A DNA stretch of 48,536 nucleotides from Nemertoderma westbladi (lineage: Eukaryota > Xenacoelomorpha > Nemertodermatida > Nemertodermatidae). Shown here piece after piece: positions 23,191-35,158 of this stretch. The translations under genes were made by a program, and so were the position numbers. The DNA lies in NCBI GenBank assembly GCA_032718475.1, contig JAUCBJ010007327.1:1-48536 (forward strand). The letters are read 5' to 3'. The notes beneath the pieces are model-generated. The model was given only the letters and a program-made list of their open reading frames with translations, had not been told where the DNA came from and searched no databases. How positions within the stretch are numbered: position 1 is the first letter of the stretch; the number at the start of each line of letters is the position of its first letter.

Positions 23191-24332
23191 TCTAGCAAGT
23201 CGTCAATTACTTTTACAGCCTTGAGCAATTATTGAGAATTCGTGCAAACATATTAAGAAAACTTCCAACAAATCTTTATGATGAATAGAAAAATTGGGTT
23301 GATGATTTAGAATAATCCTTGGATTCATTGATTAGCAACTGTGTGAAAATATTCATTAAGCCTAATTTTGTTGGACTTGGACTGTCAAGTCGACATTGTT
23401 GTTTTATGTTTTACTTTTCTAATAGAATTGATAAAGTATTGATTTTTCATAACTATACACCTGAGGGAATTACGGTGAATGTAGTGTCCTTTTCTTTCAA
23501 TGATGTGCGTCATTTTGATACAGCATGTGAACTTATCGGCGACTAGAATGTTTAATTAAATAATAACTTTAACTGTAATTCTTACGAAATATTGATGAAA
23601 TTAATATCCAATACAACTAATTATTGCAATTGTACAGTAAACATTCTTAAACATAGGGGCCTACAGTACCAAACAATGGCTATCATACCGTGTACGGTAC
23701 GCAAAAAGCCAATTGGAGTATCGTTACAGTCTTCTCATAGGGTTAATGTTAAATTAATATTGAAAAAGTAGTGCCTAGAAATAAAAATTTTACTGTAAAC
23801 TGTTCTCCTAAATTTAGTTTACTGTTTTGGTTAGAAAATCATGCCATTAACATGCAACTTTCCTTTAAAAGGTACCTTTAATGGTGAATATGTCGAATGT
23901 CGAAAGTAAATATTCGCAAAATTAAGTTAATATGTTAAAATAGACTGAAACGACACCCCAATTGGTAATATGCGTACGGTACTTTGTTCAAAAATCGACG
24001 TTTGCGAACATTGTTCCCAAGAACAGGATGTGTTAACCTGTCTTGAAAAGACGCCAATAATTTTACTAAGCGTGCATGTGTCATGGCGACCACGTTAATA
24101 ACTATGTACAAAATAATAATTCATATTCAAGGACCAAGTATGTCGAGGCTTTTACAGGCGGGCTGGCAATCCACTAACGATCGTCACCAGACGCTAACTC
24201 AAGATCTGCTAAAAGTAGGTTCGTTTATATAGTTCGGCGAACACTATCAGATGCCCCGGGATACCTGCCACATGGCAGGAGTGCTCACGTATATGTTTGG
24301 TATATATATTATATTGTTTAATGTAATAACAT
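23191..24332. other. No gene recognised
   Basis: The 75-aa ORF at 23319-23546 has no recognisable motif. No repeat or RNA gene was identified in this stretch. Confidence 0.4.
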
Positions 24333-26251
24333 CCCCGTAGGAATTTTATATATGACTGAACTACCCCACAATAGATGTTTAGTACAGATATGGGACATTA
24401 TAAAAAATGTGGGTAGACTTCACCAAATGGTTGCGCTCGTTTTTTAGGGGATCTTAAACATAGCAACGGAGAAAATTGCCATAGCAACAGCTCTTATAGT
24501 AGATATGACGAGTTAAAATTTATGAAAGATTAATAATTTTGATATGAAGAATTTAATGGTATATTTGGTTTTTTGAAAACACCATGGCAACCAAGTGAAA
24601 ACGACCTTCAAAGTTAGCAGCATTGACAATGTACTTAGCTACGGGCTTTAAACGGGCGTAAGGCATTTGTAGTGGTCGTAGCGTCATCGGAACAGAGTCG
24701 ATCACCAATATATCAAGTCTAAGGAACAATATGCACTACTTTCTTGCTTGCAGTTGACATGGCAACGGGTAACTTTGGCTAGAAACGCGCTATATAAGAT
24801 ATATTAGCCGTAGCGTCATTAAATCAACCTCCACCCCCACTATATCGAGTATAAGGAAAAATATACAATATGTTTCAGTTTCTAGATGCCATGGCAACTT
24901 GTCAGAATAGTTATCAAAGAGTTTTTCATTTTCATATCACTTAGCTGTTTTAACTACATAAAAGAGCGCATTTTGAAAGATAAATGAGGTTTGCATGATA
25001 CGTATACTTAGAGATATTACATTTGTCATCACTTTATGCCCTATAACATTCTTAAATAAATGAAATTACATTGTGTTAAGAATTTTAATTACGACAGTAA
25101 TCAGTGCACACCGTTAGGCCTACAAGAACAAGAACAGTGCGCATGCCAGCCGCTAGGAGGCTACAGTGTAAACATTAAATGTCCTTCCATTTCTTTGCTT
25201 TTATTCCGTTCAAGGTAAAACTTGGCAAATATGTACTAGACGATTAGATGTACATATATTTCAAGGGAGGATAATCTGTCTGCAGTTCTCAAGTCTACCG
25301 CTAGATGGAGAAATGTCAAATACATATATATAAAAGAGCGCATTCGAATTTATAAGGTTCTTTCAAACAATACGTGTTAACATATAAGAGAGGTTGATAT
25401 GTTATGTATGCCACATGCTTCCTATAGCGGCAGACTGGAGAACTATTGGCCGATCAACCTCCTCACAAAGTCGCAACATCTGGTCAAGTATATATATATA
25501 TTTACCTTTAACGGAATAAAAGCAAATAAATGGAAGGACATTTAATGTTTACACATGCAGCCCCATAGCGGCTGGCATGCGCACTGTTCTTGTTCTAGTA
25601 GGCCTAACGGTGTTATGTGCACTGATTAATGTCTTAATTACAATTCTTAGCGCAATGTAATTTCATTTATTTAAGAATGTTATAGGGCATAAAGTGATGA
25701 CAAATGTAATATCTCTAAATATCGATAATATCGAAATATCTCTAAATCTCGATATAGTGGGGGTGGAGGTTGATTTAATGACGCTACGGCTAATATCTTA
25801 TATAGCGCGTTTCTAGCCAAAGTTACCCGTTGCCATGGCAACTGCAAGCAAGAAAGTAGTTCATATTGTTCCTTAGACTTGATATATTGGTGGTAGACTC
25901 TGATACGATGACGCTACGATCACTGCATATGCATTACGCCTGTTTAAAGCCCGTTGCTAAGGATAATGCTAACTTTGAAGGTCGTTTTCACTTGGTTGCT
26001 ATGGTATTTTCAAAAAACTAAATATGCCATTAAATTCTTCATATCCAAATTACTAATCTTTCATAAATTTTAACTCGTCATATCTACTATAAGAGCTGTT
26101 GCTATGGCAATTTTCTCAGTTGCTATGTTTAAGATCCCCTAAAAAACGAGCGCAACCATTTGGTGAAGTCTACCCACATTTTTATAATGTCCCATATCTG
26201 TACTAAACATCTATGTAGGGTAGCTGAGTCATATATAAAATTCCTACGGGG
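24333..26251. mobile_element. 1.9-kb foldback element (giant imperfect palindrome)
   Basis: The left arm (24333-25219) is the imperfect reverse complement of the right arm (25501-26251), around a 281-bp loop. The outer ends are CCCCGTAGGAATTTTATATA on the left and its complement on the right. Matched blocks recur along the whole length, for example GGTTGCGCTCGTTTTTTAGG, TTAAATCAACCTCCACCCCC and AGTGCGCATGCCAGCCGC. About 150 bases of the left arm (24855-25005) are replaced by about 25 bases on the right. No ORF is recognised. Target duplication is unclear. It is interpreted as a non-autonomous foldback DNA transposon; a read-through transcript would fold into a hairpin several hundred bp long. 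Confidence 0.85.
25829..25842. promoter_or_regulatory. Perfect X-box-like palindrome GTTGCCATGGCAAC
   Basis: This 14-bp perfect palindrome equals the RFX-factor X-box consensus (GTNRCC/RGYAAC half sites). Related half or degenerate sites occur in both foldback arms: CCATAGCAAC (about 24480), CCATGGCAACC (about 24583), CATGGCAACGG (about 24758), CCATGGCAAC (about 24890) and GTTGCTATGG (about 25995 and 26099). Binding is not shown; the palindrome may simply be a structural unit of the element. Confidence 0.4.
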
Positions 26252-28188
26252 TCATAGGCTGGAGCCTGTAAGTAATATTTTTAAGGACGTTTTGGTGATA
26301 TTAGCAAGATAATGTAAAATCAAAAATATTTAGAATTAGTCCACCCCTTTTCGTTAGATTGACTTGTCTATATGAGACAAATGTGACTGCGGATAATAGC
26401 CACAAGTAGAAATAAACATCATGTTTTGCAACGCCATTCATACAAATTTATTACGCTTGAATATTAATTTTATTTTCGAACTAAAAGCTTTCCCCACACA
26501 GTATGTGTCCTACTCATTCACCAACTAAACATCACAAGCAAATTTTTGAAAAATATTATTGCAAGGATAAAACCTGGGACAATGGTAGAATAATGATGTG
26601 TGATTGGATAAAAGTTCATGTTATAGCTAATCCAATCACCATCCATCTCGTGGAAGAAATATCGAACCACCTACTTCCCTTCTCTTGAAAAATATGCATT
26701 ATAATTTTTCATGCTTTAAATAGGCATAATCAGGATTTACTTTATAACGGATTTGTTAATCATTTTTATAACAAACTTTATCTTGGTTATGTTGGAGTAT
26801 TGAATTACGGAGAAGAATATATCCTTTGGAAACAATATTGTTGTAAACAAACAACGCAATCCCTGTAAGAATTTATACAATCACTAATTCTTCTTCGTGG
26901 CATATCAAATTATTATATTACATAACATATATAACTAAAAATCTATAAGATTGCTCTGCTATTATACTTACTTATCTTACTATTACACTAGAGTATTTAT
27001 GGAGAATTCATAGACGGGAGTTAGAGTTAGTAAGCTCCTGCATTATTTATAATAGCCAAGAGAAAAAAAACCACCGCTGATTCGCGGTTTACGTTCACCG
27101 ATTTCAGATATTCAGACACTTACTTTTCAATATCTAAACTGAGTTCTCTAAATAAATCAAGTTCTTTAGAATTTGAAGCAAACTTTTCTACTTTAATGGT
27201 CTATTATGTACTTCATATTATAAATTTGGCGAAATTTCACCAAAAATATTAAACTTTTATAAAACAACATAATGTCATATACACCATACGAACGATCGCA
27301 TTGAGTGCAATTAAAACAACCAGGATAGAAGACTATAAAGTATATGTGACTGCCAATAAAAGACGGTCAAATGCAACTTTCGTTGAAAAAATATAATGTG
27401 CAATTTTATAATATTACAATTCAGAGAATCAAAGTATTAAAATTGTTTACAGTTTGCATCTAATAATAAATAATTTTATCACCCCAATCAAAAGTTATTT
27501 AACTTTAAGTCAGTTGTACCTATAAAGAAGGTAGCTAAATAAATTATTTATATAGTCTATTGTTTGTGAGAAAACCAATCATCAGTTAAGAGATTTTATG
27601 TTCACTCAAATATAATAAATTAATCTACCCAAACGAAAGTCACTATTATTGAGTGACTATTGTTGACTATTATTATTATGCAATGGCCATTATGCCTGAA
27701 TTAATTATTTATCTACTTTATATGAGGCAAATAATAAACTGTTAAACGATTTCAACTGACAGGTTCAGTTTATACAGTAAAATTACCTCTTAAATTGTAT
27801 TACATTTTTGGAATTGCTTAAATTTAATTACATGTGTTGAAAGAGCATCGAAGTAGAAAAGGTTTGCACGCAATTTGAGCAAAATCCATTGCCACACTCA
27901 AAATTTATTGCAACTTTAGTGGCTGCAAGGCGAACTCAAAACGGAACTTAATATCCATTATTGGTTTATTTAGTTATGCGGCTCTCTAGTTACTTAATAA
28001 ATATTCGAGAACACTAAATTATTTAAACATTGAGTAAGGCAGCATCAGGAGTTGAAGAGTACAATTATTTTGTCCTCCATATAATTCGCATTTCCTCGAA
28101 ATAGTAAAAGCATTTTTTTCCTGACAAAAAGTCGGACAAAAAAATGTTACTTCTATTTGTAAAATATATCGTTAATAATAAATAATCA
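26252..28188. other. AT-rich intergenic stretch
   Basis: No gene is recognised. A short inverted repeat GTGATTGGAT/ATCCAATCAC lies at 26600-26639 and a dispersed repeat at 27845-27962. The ORF at 26503-26688 has no recognisable motif. Confidence 0.4.
27845..27962. repeat. Dispersed repeat family C, copy 1
   Basis: This matches 46879-47001 in direct orientation: GCATCGAAGTAGAAAAGGTT, AATTTGAGCAAAATCCAT, TTATTGCAACTTTAGTG and CAAAACGGAACT are shared. The second copy lies in the interior of the TIR element at 45.7-48.1 kb. Confidence 0.8.
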
Positions 28189-28190
28189 TA

Positions 28191-28648
28191 TGTGGCTGGC
28201 CACAAGAAAAGGGACCTTATGTTACCGGAGGTCGATTTTGAGTTATTAGGCCTATGAGATGCAGAATTTTACAGAGATTTTAACAAAAAAAACGGTGTCT
28301 CAATATCTATTTCCAAAAAAAAGTTATAGCGATTTATGTGAAGGTGATTCGGGTAGCTCTTTTCCTACCTACCCGTATTAGTACCTTTTATTAAAGTCCT
28401 AAATTCAGACATGAAAACACTAAAACAGTGTTATATACAACACTGCAACATCTTATATTGCTTCCTGTAATTAGTTCTTTCCTAGGTATCTTGAATATCA
28501 GAACCAATTTGAATTTCCCGCATCGTTTTATACATTTCTAACTTGATAATCCAATTAAATTTGTTCAAAAATAGAGGGAAACTTTAAACGCGATTATCTC
28601 AGAATCAGGTTTTGCGACATAAGGTCCCTTTTCTCGTGGCCAGCCACA
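28191..28648. mobile_element. 458-bp MITE with 32-bp TIRs and TA target site
   Basis: The left end (28191-28222, starting TGTGGCTGGCCACAAGAAAA and ending CCTTATGT) is the reverse complement of 28617-28648 with one mismatch. It is flanked on each side by TA (28189-28190 and 28649-28650), the signature of Tc1/mariner-type integration. There is no coding capacity. The first 14 bases are themselves nearly palindromic. Confidence 0.8.
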
Positions 28649-28937
28649 TATGGGTAAAATTTGTGTTGTCTGCAGACGCAGTGAACTGAAAAGGGTAGAC
28701 TTAGGCCTACAGTATATTTCACGTTGTTTGAATTTACTTTATCTCACGCTCATGTTGTTTAACACGCCGAATTGAAAATGAAATATATATGTCTTTAATT
28801 ATTGTTATTTACTTTAGAAGCAGTGAGGAGCCCTGCAATAATTCTAGTCCTCCAATCTAACAATCATTAGCCCTCCACACCACATTGTTATTTATTAATC
28901 TTTTATTTGTTTAGGTTTTAAATTGATATCAAACACA

Positions 28938-29682
28938 ATGCAAAACCGATTAATTCTGCTTCTGATAATAATTGTCATTACATTTGTTGTAATTGCGGTC
29001 TCACATGGAGAAAGAGTAACCGGGGCTAAGAGCTACGCTGTCTCCAGATATTCAAGTATGGTAAGTACTACTCATTCAATTCGTTCTCCTGCTACTATCA
29101 GCTACTTCACTATAAAGCGATCACTGAGGGTTACAAAATACATGAGTGTGTGGAGCTGATCCATTGAATCCTCATAGACATGTACAGAAGAAAGTCCCAC
29201 AAAATAATGCGAACATATTGGTGTCAGTTCCCAAGAAGGGCAACCTCTACGGATCTTTTCGTGAAATCTTGTTGACTCATTGCGGCAAAGCTATACAATA
29301 GAATTCAATTGAATCACATCAGGTCCCGATAGAGACTGTTAGTTAAGCTGTGTTTCCTTATTCGTGTCCTTTATTCCACGTCCTTTTACTTAAATAATAT
29401 TCCAGAATAGAAACTCAAATACAGGAATGAATATTATATGTACCATGTAGCCCATTCTGGCGCTTAGAAGGATAATCAACAAAGAATTATCAACAAGGAA
29501 AAATAGACATCTGGTTGTTGCGTTTTTTACTTTTGTTAAGACATTCGAGTCAGTTTCCCGATAACTTCTGTATATCATACTTGCAGAAACTCCTTGTTGT
29601 TTTAATAACTGTCATGATACTTGCAGAATATCATGCTTCTACCGCTGATGGTGCCTCAGATCGTTGGAAGTTTTATAGATAG
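28938..29682 (+). CDS. Tentative two-exon secreted peptide
   Basis: Candidate exon 1 (28938-29060) encodes MQNRLILLLIIIVITFVVIA and continues to YSSM, a signal-peptide-like start. It ends exactly at a strong donor, GTAAGTA (29061). A pyrimidine-poor but usable acceptor TTGCAG ends at 29586. Exon 2 (29587-29682) continues in phase as KLLVVLITVMILAEYHASTA and ends DRWKFYR plus TAG. Because exon 1 ends in ATG, an alternative is a 32-aa peptide starting at that Met with exon 2 as its signal sequence. No homology is recognised. AT-rich DNA makes hydrophobic ORFs by chance, so this stays weak. Confidence 0.22.
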
Positions 29683-30590
29683 TCCTCTAGAGTGACATCC
29701 CGGTACTTGTACGATTCTTATTGATAATTGTAGTCGATTCTGTTCTAAGGATGTCCTTAGACAATAATACGTGTCACGGTAACCGGCCAGTTCTTAGAGT
29801 AAATGGGCGACCGATCACCGAGCGGGTGATACAGTTTGGGGGAAAACGTTGGGGAAAACTAGCTTTTTGTTTCTGCTTCCATGTATAATAAGATATAGCA
29901 TAGGTAATAAACAGTTACCATTAATAGCACAAGTCTGAATCCGATGTTATCGCACAAGGAACTCTGGGTCAATAATGAAACACAGTCAGTAAGAAACCTT
30001 AGTACAAAACCGTTAAACCAAAGCGGCCTTTTGGGGTTTGAGATGCCCGTGTTCTGAAGTATAAATTGTTATAACAATGGTATTAGCTACTAGAGATGCT
30101 AATGCATTCTGCCCTGACCAATGGGGTGTAAGGGCAGCTGTTCTACTATTGGCTAGTGCCAATTGATTAATCGGTTAGTTGTCTTAATCTTAATTAATAT
30201 CTCTCTCACTCTATATATTGGTGGCGGTATAATGTTAGGATACCGTTACAATGAACTGTACCAATAAATAATATACACCAAACATTAGCTTAACATTAAT
30301 TAATATACGGTATATTGCGCGGTCATGTGACATCCAATTTGGCCCTCTTGGCAAGGCTCCCTGGTTGTAAGTTGACCTTTGGGGTCCTTACAACCCGGGG
30401 TGCTCATTGTTTCCCATTTTAGTTAATAACTGTTTGAGGTGACATATTGATGTTTTGGGCGTCGAAGTGCCTCAGGGATCGCTCCCATAACAATAACGTA
30501 AGATAATCTTTAATGTCTAGGGCAATATCGCCCCCAGCCACTATGCGACTTATTAGACAAATATTTACAATAATATGTACTGGCGCAGTG
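29683..30590. other. No gene recognised
   Basis: No recognisable ORF, repeat or RNA gene was found in this stretch. Confidence 0.4.
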
Positions 30591-30593
30591 GCG

Positions 30594-30707
30594 GCACGGC
30601 TAATGTCGCGTTACGGAAAGTCGCGTTACGGCTAATTTTCAGAGTAGCCGTAACGCGACTTTGAAAGTCGCGCACCGGCTACTCAAAAAGTCGCGTTACG
30701 GCTAATC
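30594..30707. repeat. CpG-rich palindromic motif cluster
   Basis: The word GTCGCGTTACGGCTAA or part of it occurs about five times in ~110 bases, in both orientations. A perfect 17-bp stem, AAAGTCGCGTTACGGCT (30617-30633) with its complement (30646-30662), encloses a 12-nt loop. It is strikingly CpG-rich within AT-rich DNA. Confidence 0.85.
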
Positions 30708-30829
30708 TATTGTCTTGGTTCTACATAGGGAATCATTATCAATATTATTCTAAGGTGTTTACGTACAGATGAGAAAGGTTTGTACAATTGAATGTAATAA
30801 TGTTTTACAGCATGGGAGTATCCAGGGGC

Positions 30830-30849
30830 GGGGGGGGGGGGGGGGGGGG
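30830..30849 (+). repeat. Poly(G) tract, 20 G
   Basis: An uninterrupted run of G follows GGAGTATCCAGGGGC, a word typical of DNA-transposon ends. It resembles the runs at 40,306 and 47,610. Confidence 0.9.
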
Positions 30850-31054
30850 CATTTTAACTAAAAAAACGTAATTTATTAATTATTGTATTATTATTGCTGT
30901 ATTGAGTACCGCAGTACACAGTACCACAGGTATATTGGTCGAAAGTATAATCAGTATTTTGCCGAAATATTGGACTTTGAATTTATCATTATATTAATCA
31001 AATCAAAAATATCTAAAACTAAAGCTTTTGAATTAGCCAGTTATGCCCCGCGTA

Positions 31055-31270
31055 TGGCATTTGGTTCGGTGGTGGGGTGGGTTGGAATGGTTCGGGGGTG
31101 GGTTGGGAAGAAATGGTTCGGCCGTGGAGGGGTGGATCGGGTGTGGGTTGGGAAGAAATGGTTCGGCCGCGAAGGGGTGGTTCGGGGGTGGGTTGGGAAG
31201 CAATGGTTCGGCCGTGAAGGGGTGGTTCGGGGGTGGGTTGGGAAGGTTCAGCCGGGGAGGGGTGGTTCAA
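31055..31270. repeat. 45-bp minisatellite, ~4.5 copies
   Basis: GGGTTGGGAAG recurs at 31100, 31145, 31190 and 31235. The 45-bp unit keeps reading frames open on both strands, giving a Gly/Trp/Phe-rich 15-aa repeat on plus and a Pro/Thr/Arg-rich one (SQPTPEPPLHGRTI) on minus. These ORFs are therefore not evidence of a gene. Confidence 0.9.
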
Positions 31271-31730
31271 TATACCAACATGCCAGTCGGGATCACCACC
31301 CCCTCCCAATGCAGCTGGACTTTTAACTGGGTGATCGGCGGCCGGAAGGACGGCCATTGTCTGGTGGTCAGTCCCCAAACAGAAGTCCATATGGTCTAGG
31401 TAGCGAGCCAGGCGTTGGTTAACAACATCGATATGAAGTAGTGGAATATGTTCCACAAAACCATTCATTGCTTCTTTGGCTGCTATTATTGACTGTAATC
31501 GGTATCTGTGGCTGTGACTAAGAATACCATATTATATTGAATGTGAGGTTGTCGAAGAACATACAGTATGAAAGACGGTAAGCACTTGAGAACTTAATCT
31601 GCTCACTCTTCATTAAATATTTGAACCTATCTGGGTATGGAATATTCTGTTCACCTACCAGCAATTCACATCCTGTTAAAACCGGGCATTCAACCGGGTT
31701 ATCAGAGCCACCTGAAGGATAAAACATCTA
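31271..31730 (-). other. Unidentified minus-strand coding-like stretch
   Basis: Two adjacent minus-strand frames look more protein-like than background. One reads MFYPSGGSDNPVECPVLTGC ... IPYPDRFKYLMKSEQIKFSS (31518-31727). The other, about 1 base out of register, reads SHRYRLQSIIAAKEAMNGFV ... VVNQRLARYLDHMDFC (about 31340-31500) and runs into the 45-bp minisatellite. The family is not recognised. A decayed transposon ORF is the likeliest explanation. Confidence 0.3.
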
Positions 31731-32592
31731 AACTGATGTCAACCGCTGTAAACAGACGTTTTGATACAAAAATCGTTCATTTTGGACATTGACCTCACGT
31801 TTAAATTTTCCAAAACATGGTATGTGTTTTCAGAACCACAAGCTGGTACATATTGTAAAACTCAAAACTTTCCAGAAATATCTAGTTACCATGGCAACTG
31901 AAGTGTACTAAAGTTTACATCATTCAAGTCTATATTCTTAACTCTATTTGTAACAAAACCGCAATACAGTAGATATAAACACCTTGAGTTTTTCAACTCA
32001 ATGATGAAGACAATAGTCGAGCCGATTGAGGTAAATTAGAATATCCAGTTACCAGTGCAACCAGGCTAAACAGATGTTCAAATTTATAAAAGGATAATTT
32101 GAAGCACAAGGTTAAGGTTTTATGACTTTGGACCAACCCCTGGTGTTTTCTGTTTCACACTCACCAAAACTTTATTATAGATTTCATATTCTGGCACAAT
32201 TAAAAAGCTATCTAGTTGCCTCCAAATCCTGAATCTCGGTATATTTTTGTTGTGATTGGTTATCAAATGGCCAAATATAGACTTATAAAAGCCATGAAAT
32301 ATCTATGCCACTTCTGCCAAAATCCATGTACAATTATTTCGTATTATTTCATTCTATTTGATATGAATTTGGGATCTGTTCACTCACAAGGTGGCACATG
32401 AAATTTTAACAATCACCTACCATTTCCTCTACATCACAGTTTGAGTCAATGACGGATATATGACACGATCTATTGTCTGACACCCTACATACCGCACCGT
32501 CATACATTCTAATGTGAGAATATATTTTTTGTCCATTCTGATTTAAGTTCACTATTCATCAATGAAATTGAAACGTATTATAATTTTAATAT
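31731..32592. other. No gene recognised
   Basis: Only short ORFs without recognisable motifs are present. Confidence 0.35.
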
Positions 32593-32770
32593 CAGGGTAT
32601 CAGATCCAGGGGGCAAACGTGGGAGTTTAAAAAACAGTTTAGACCGTCAGAAACGCCTAAAAATGTTCGTTTGGTTCGCTCACTGAATTTTTTTGCCACC
32701 TGTGGGGGTGGGGGTGGTGGGGGGGGCATATTTGGCCCTGGGCACCACTTTAGCTCAGCACGCCACTGTA
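32593..32770 (-). mobile_element. Possible DNA-transposon end (hAT-like)
   Basis: Read on the minus strand from 32768 this begins CAGTGGCGTGCTGAGCTAAA and passes into a C/A-rich stretch. CAGTGGCG openings followed by GC-rich sequence are common at hAT-type termini. The opposite end reads ATCAGATCCAGGGGGCAAAC. No target duplication was confirmed. Confidence 0.3.
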
Positions 32771-32829
32771 GTCCAACGCATTCAGAATCGAAGGGAGGTA
32801 CTCGCGGAACCTGACAATCTAACAATCAG

Positions 32830-35158
32830 ACTTGGCTAGTCAGTTAGCAGATTGCTGCCATTAATGCCGCCGATAAAAGTAGGAAATCTGCTGCAGCATG
32901 GAAAGTTAATCTTATCACTGGAAGAAAGAGCCAACTAACTGCCAAGGTAACTGCGGAATTCTGTCAGCGTGGTTAATTTGTTTATTTCGAAACTAAATAA
33001 AAAACCACGCAATACACGCTGTCGTATAATGTCCTAGATAGTGTCTTAATTCAGATATTATTCAGGCCGTAATGAGATCCGCGTAAAATTTGAAACAGAG
33101 TTAGTTAGTTTGTTACATTCTCATAGTGGGTGAGATTTTTATTGTTGATTTCATTATTTTAGTTACAATGCGTTGAAAAAGGTGTGCCCGTACTAGTCGT
33201 ACTACACTCGTCGTACTCATGTAATTCTTTAGCCTTATATCGGTTCAATAGTATCGATAGAAAGTGGTCCGGATACGAGTTGTCGTGTAAATTATTATTT
33301 AATTTATTTTTTAGAGAACATGTGCAATTGGTGAGACTTGCAAAAAGGCACACAAAACCAAATTCAGCTGCAGATGTTCATACAATTGTGTTGGAATTGG
33401 AAAATATTACGATGCAAAATGCAGTTTCAACAAAATCGGATACAATTGGATGCAGCCAAAAAGACTATATTGACGACGCCGAGTATCGTTAATCGCAACG
33501 AAACTAAGTAAAAAAGATTTTAGGCAGAGAAACTCAAACAGTTTATATTAATTTTATCTTACCGACTTACTGGTATGGTAAGTTTATGTATAAAAATTGT
33601 AAACCAAAAATTATAAGCCAACCGTGGAAAATAATTTATTAATGTCATTAAATTTTGCAAATGATACTCATATCTTTCTCCAATAACTTTTGTTATTCAT
33701 CAATTTGCCTAGTGATATTAATCCAGTATTATTCTAGCACTATATTTAATATGCTAACATTGTAGCAAGCCATATAATTTAACATTGCATAGATAGAGCC
33801 TGAAGCTATGTGAAGATACTTGTGAAACCTTGACTTTAGTGAGGCTTGTACGAGTATCTAAAATAGCATCTAGAAATCGGTGAAGCATGAACGCCACACT
33901 CATACGACACTCACACGCTCATATCTGCAATAATCCATAAAATCAATATATTTACGAAAGGACATCCAATTGAAATACATCACTATGATGCAGTGAAATA
34001 CATCACTATGATTCAGTCTTATTAACAATTATTTTCTAAGACCCAAAAAAATGATATTTACATATTTAAATGATTAATAGTAAGTATATAACATAATAGG
34101 GTAGTATAAGTATTCTATATATAATCCTTATCAGATACTAGTACAAATAAAGTGGACCCACGCGCCAGGAAAAAGCATACATTAGTGCAGTGTGTTTGAA
34201 AAAAAAAGAGAGGAAAGGGAAGCAATATGTTAAGTGTGTGCAAATAAAGGCGGAAATGTGTGAGGGTGCGACCTGCCAGAGCTATGCTTTAAGCTGTCTT
34301 ATCACATTCTTTTGAATAAACCAATGAAAATAGATAACCGTGTTGCCGAACGCATCATTTAGCCTATTCCATTGTGTTGCTGTCATTTGAGCTGCCTTCA
34401 TCAAGAATGTCAACGGAATTCAATTGTGATAACAAACTTGATAATGAATATTTCTGAATTTTAACAACTGACCAAACTCTATACTTAATATTTCCGTACT
34501 TGTCGAATGTCGATGTGTCATTATTCCCTTTAATGTTTTGAATAATAATGAAATGGTAGTCCTATCAACAAAGTAGCAGCAAGACCTGAAATAGTCGTTT
34601 AAGAATATGCCCAAATACAACACCAACCTAAAATGTTACCAAGCAAAGTCAAGTGTTTAAAGAGCATGCAGCACATATTCCACTTGCACTGGTATCTATC
34701 TATGTTGACGCTTGCACATCTTATTTTGGAATTATCACTAACTCGCTCCTATTCCAAGTATGACCACCCATCGTACTAAATGGGTTCGGACAATCTGACA
34801 TCAATAATTTTATTCGAAACTAATACTGGTATTAATTATATTGCATATCAAAGTAACAAATAAAATTATATCATGGATAATAATACAAATAATTTCAAAT
34901 AAACAACTCGGTGATGAGATAAATATACATGTTAAACATTGATCATAACTTTGGGTCTAATCACCCGAGAGTTATCTGAAAGATCCTGACTAATTCCATT
35001 CATCTGTGTTGTGATGCGCCTACGTGATCACTACATATTCGTCCTTCTGCATGTTGCATGATGTTGATCCAATAACTGCATGCATATTGTAAGTAGTTCT
35101 AGTATTCTTACCTTGGCCATAATAAGGTGGTAATGACTGGAGAAGGGTCAAAGTGTAG
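32830..35158. other. No gene recognised
   Basis: The ORFs at 33184-33492 (102 aa, GTG start) and 34420-34626 show no recognisable domain. No structured repeats were noticed. Confidence 0.35.

Noticed and set aside
33184-33492. 102-aa ORF
   Set aside because: It begins at GTG, has no ATG context or recognisable domain, and could be chance.
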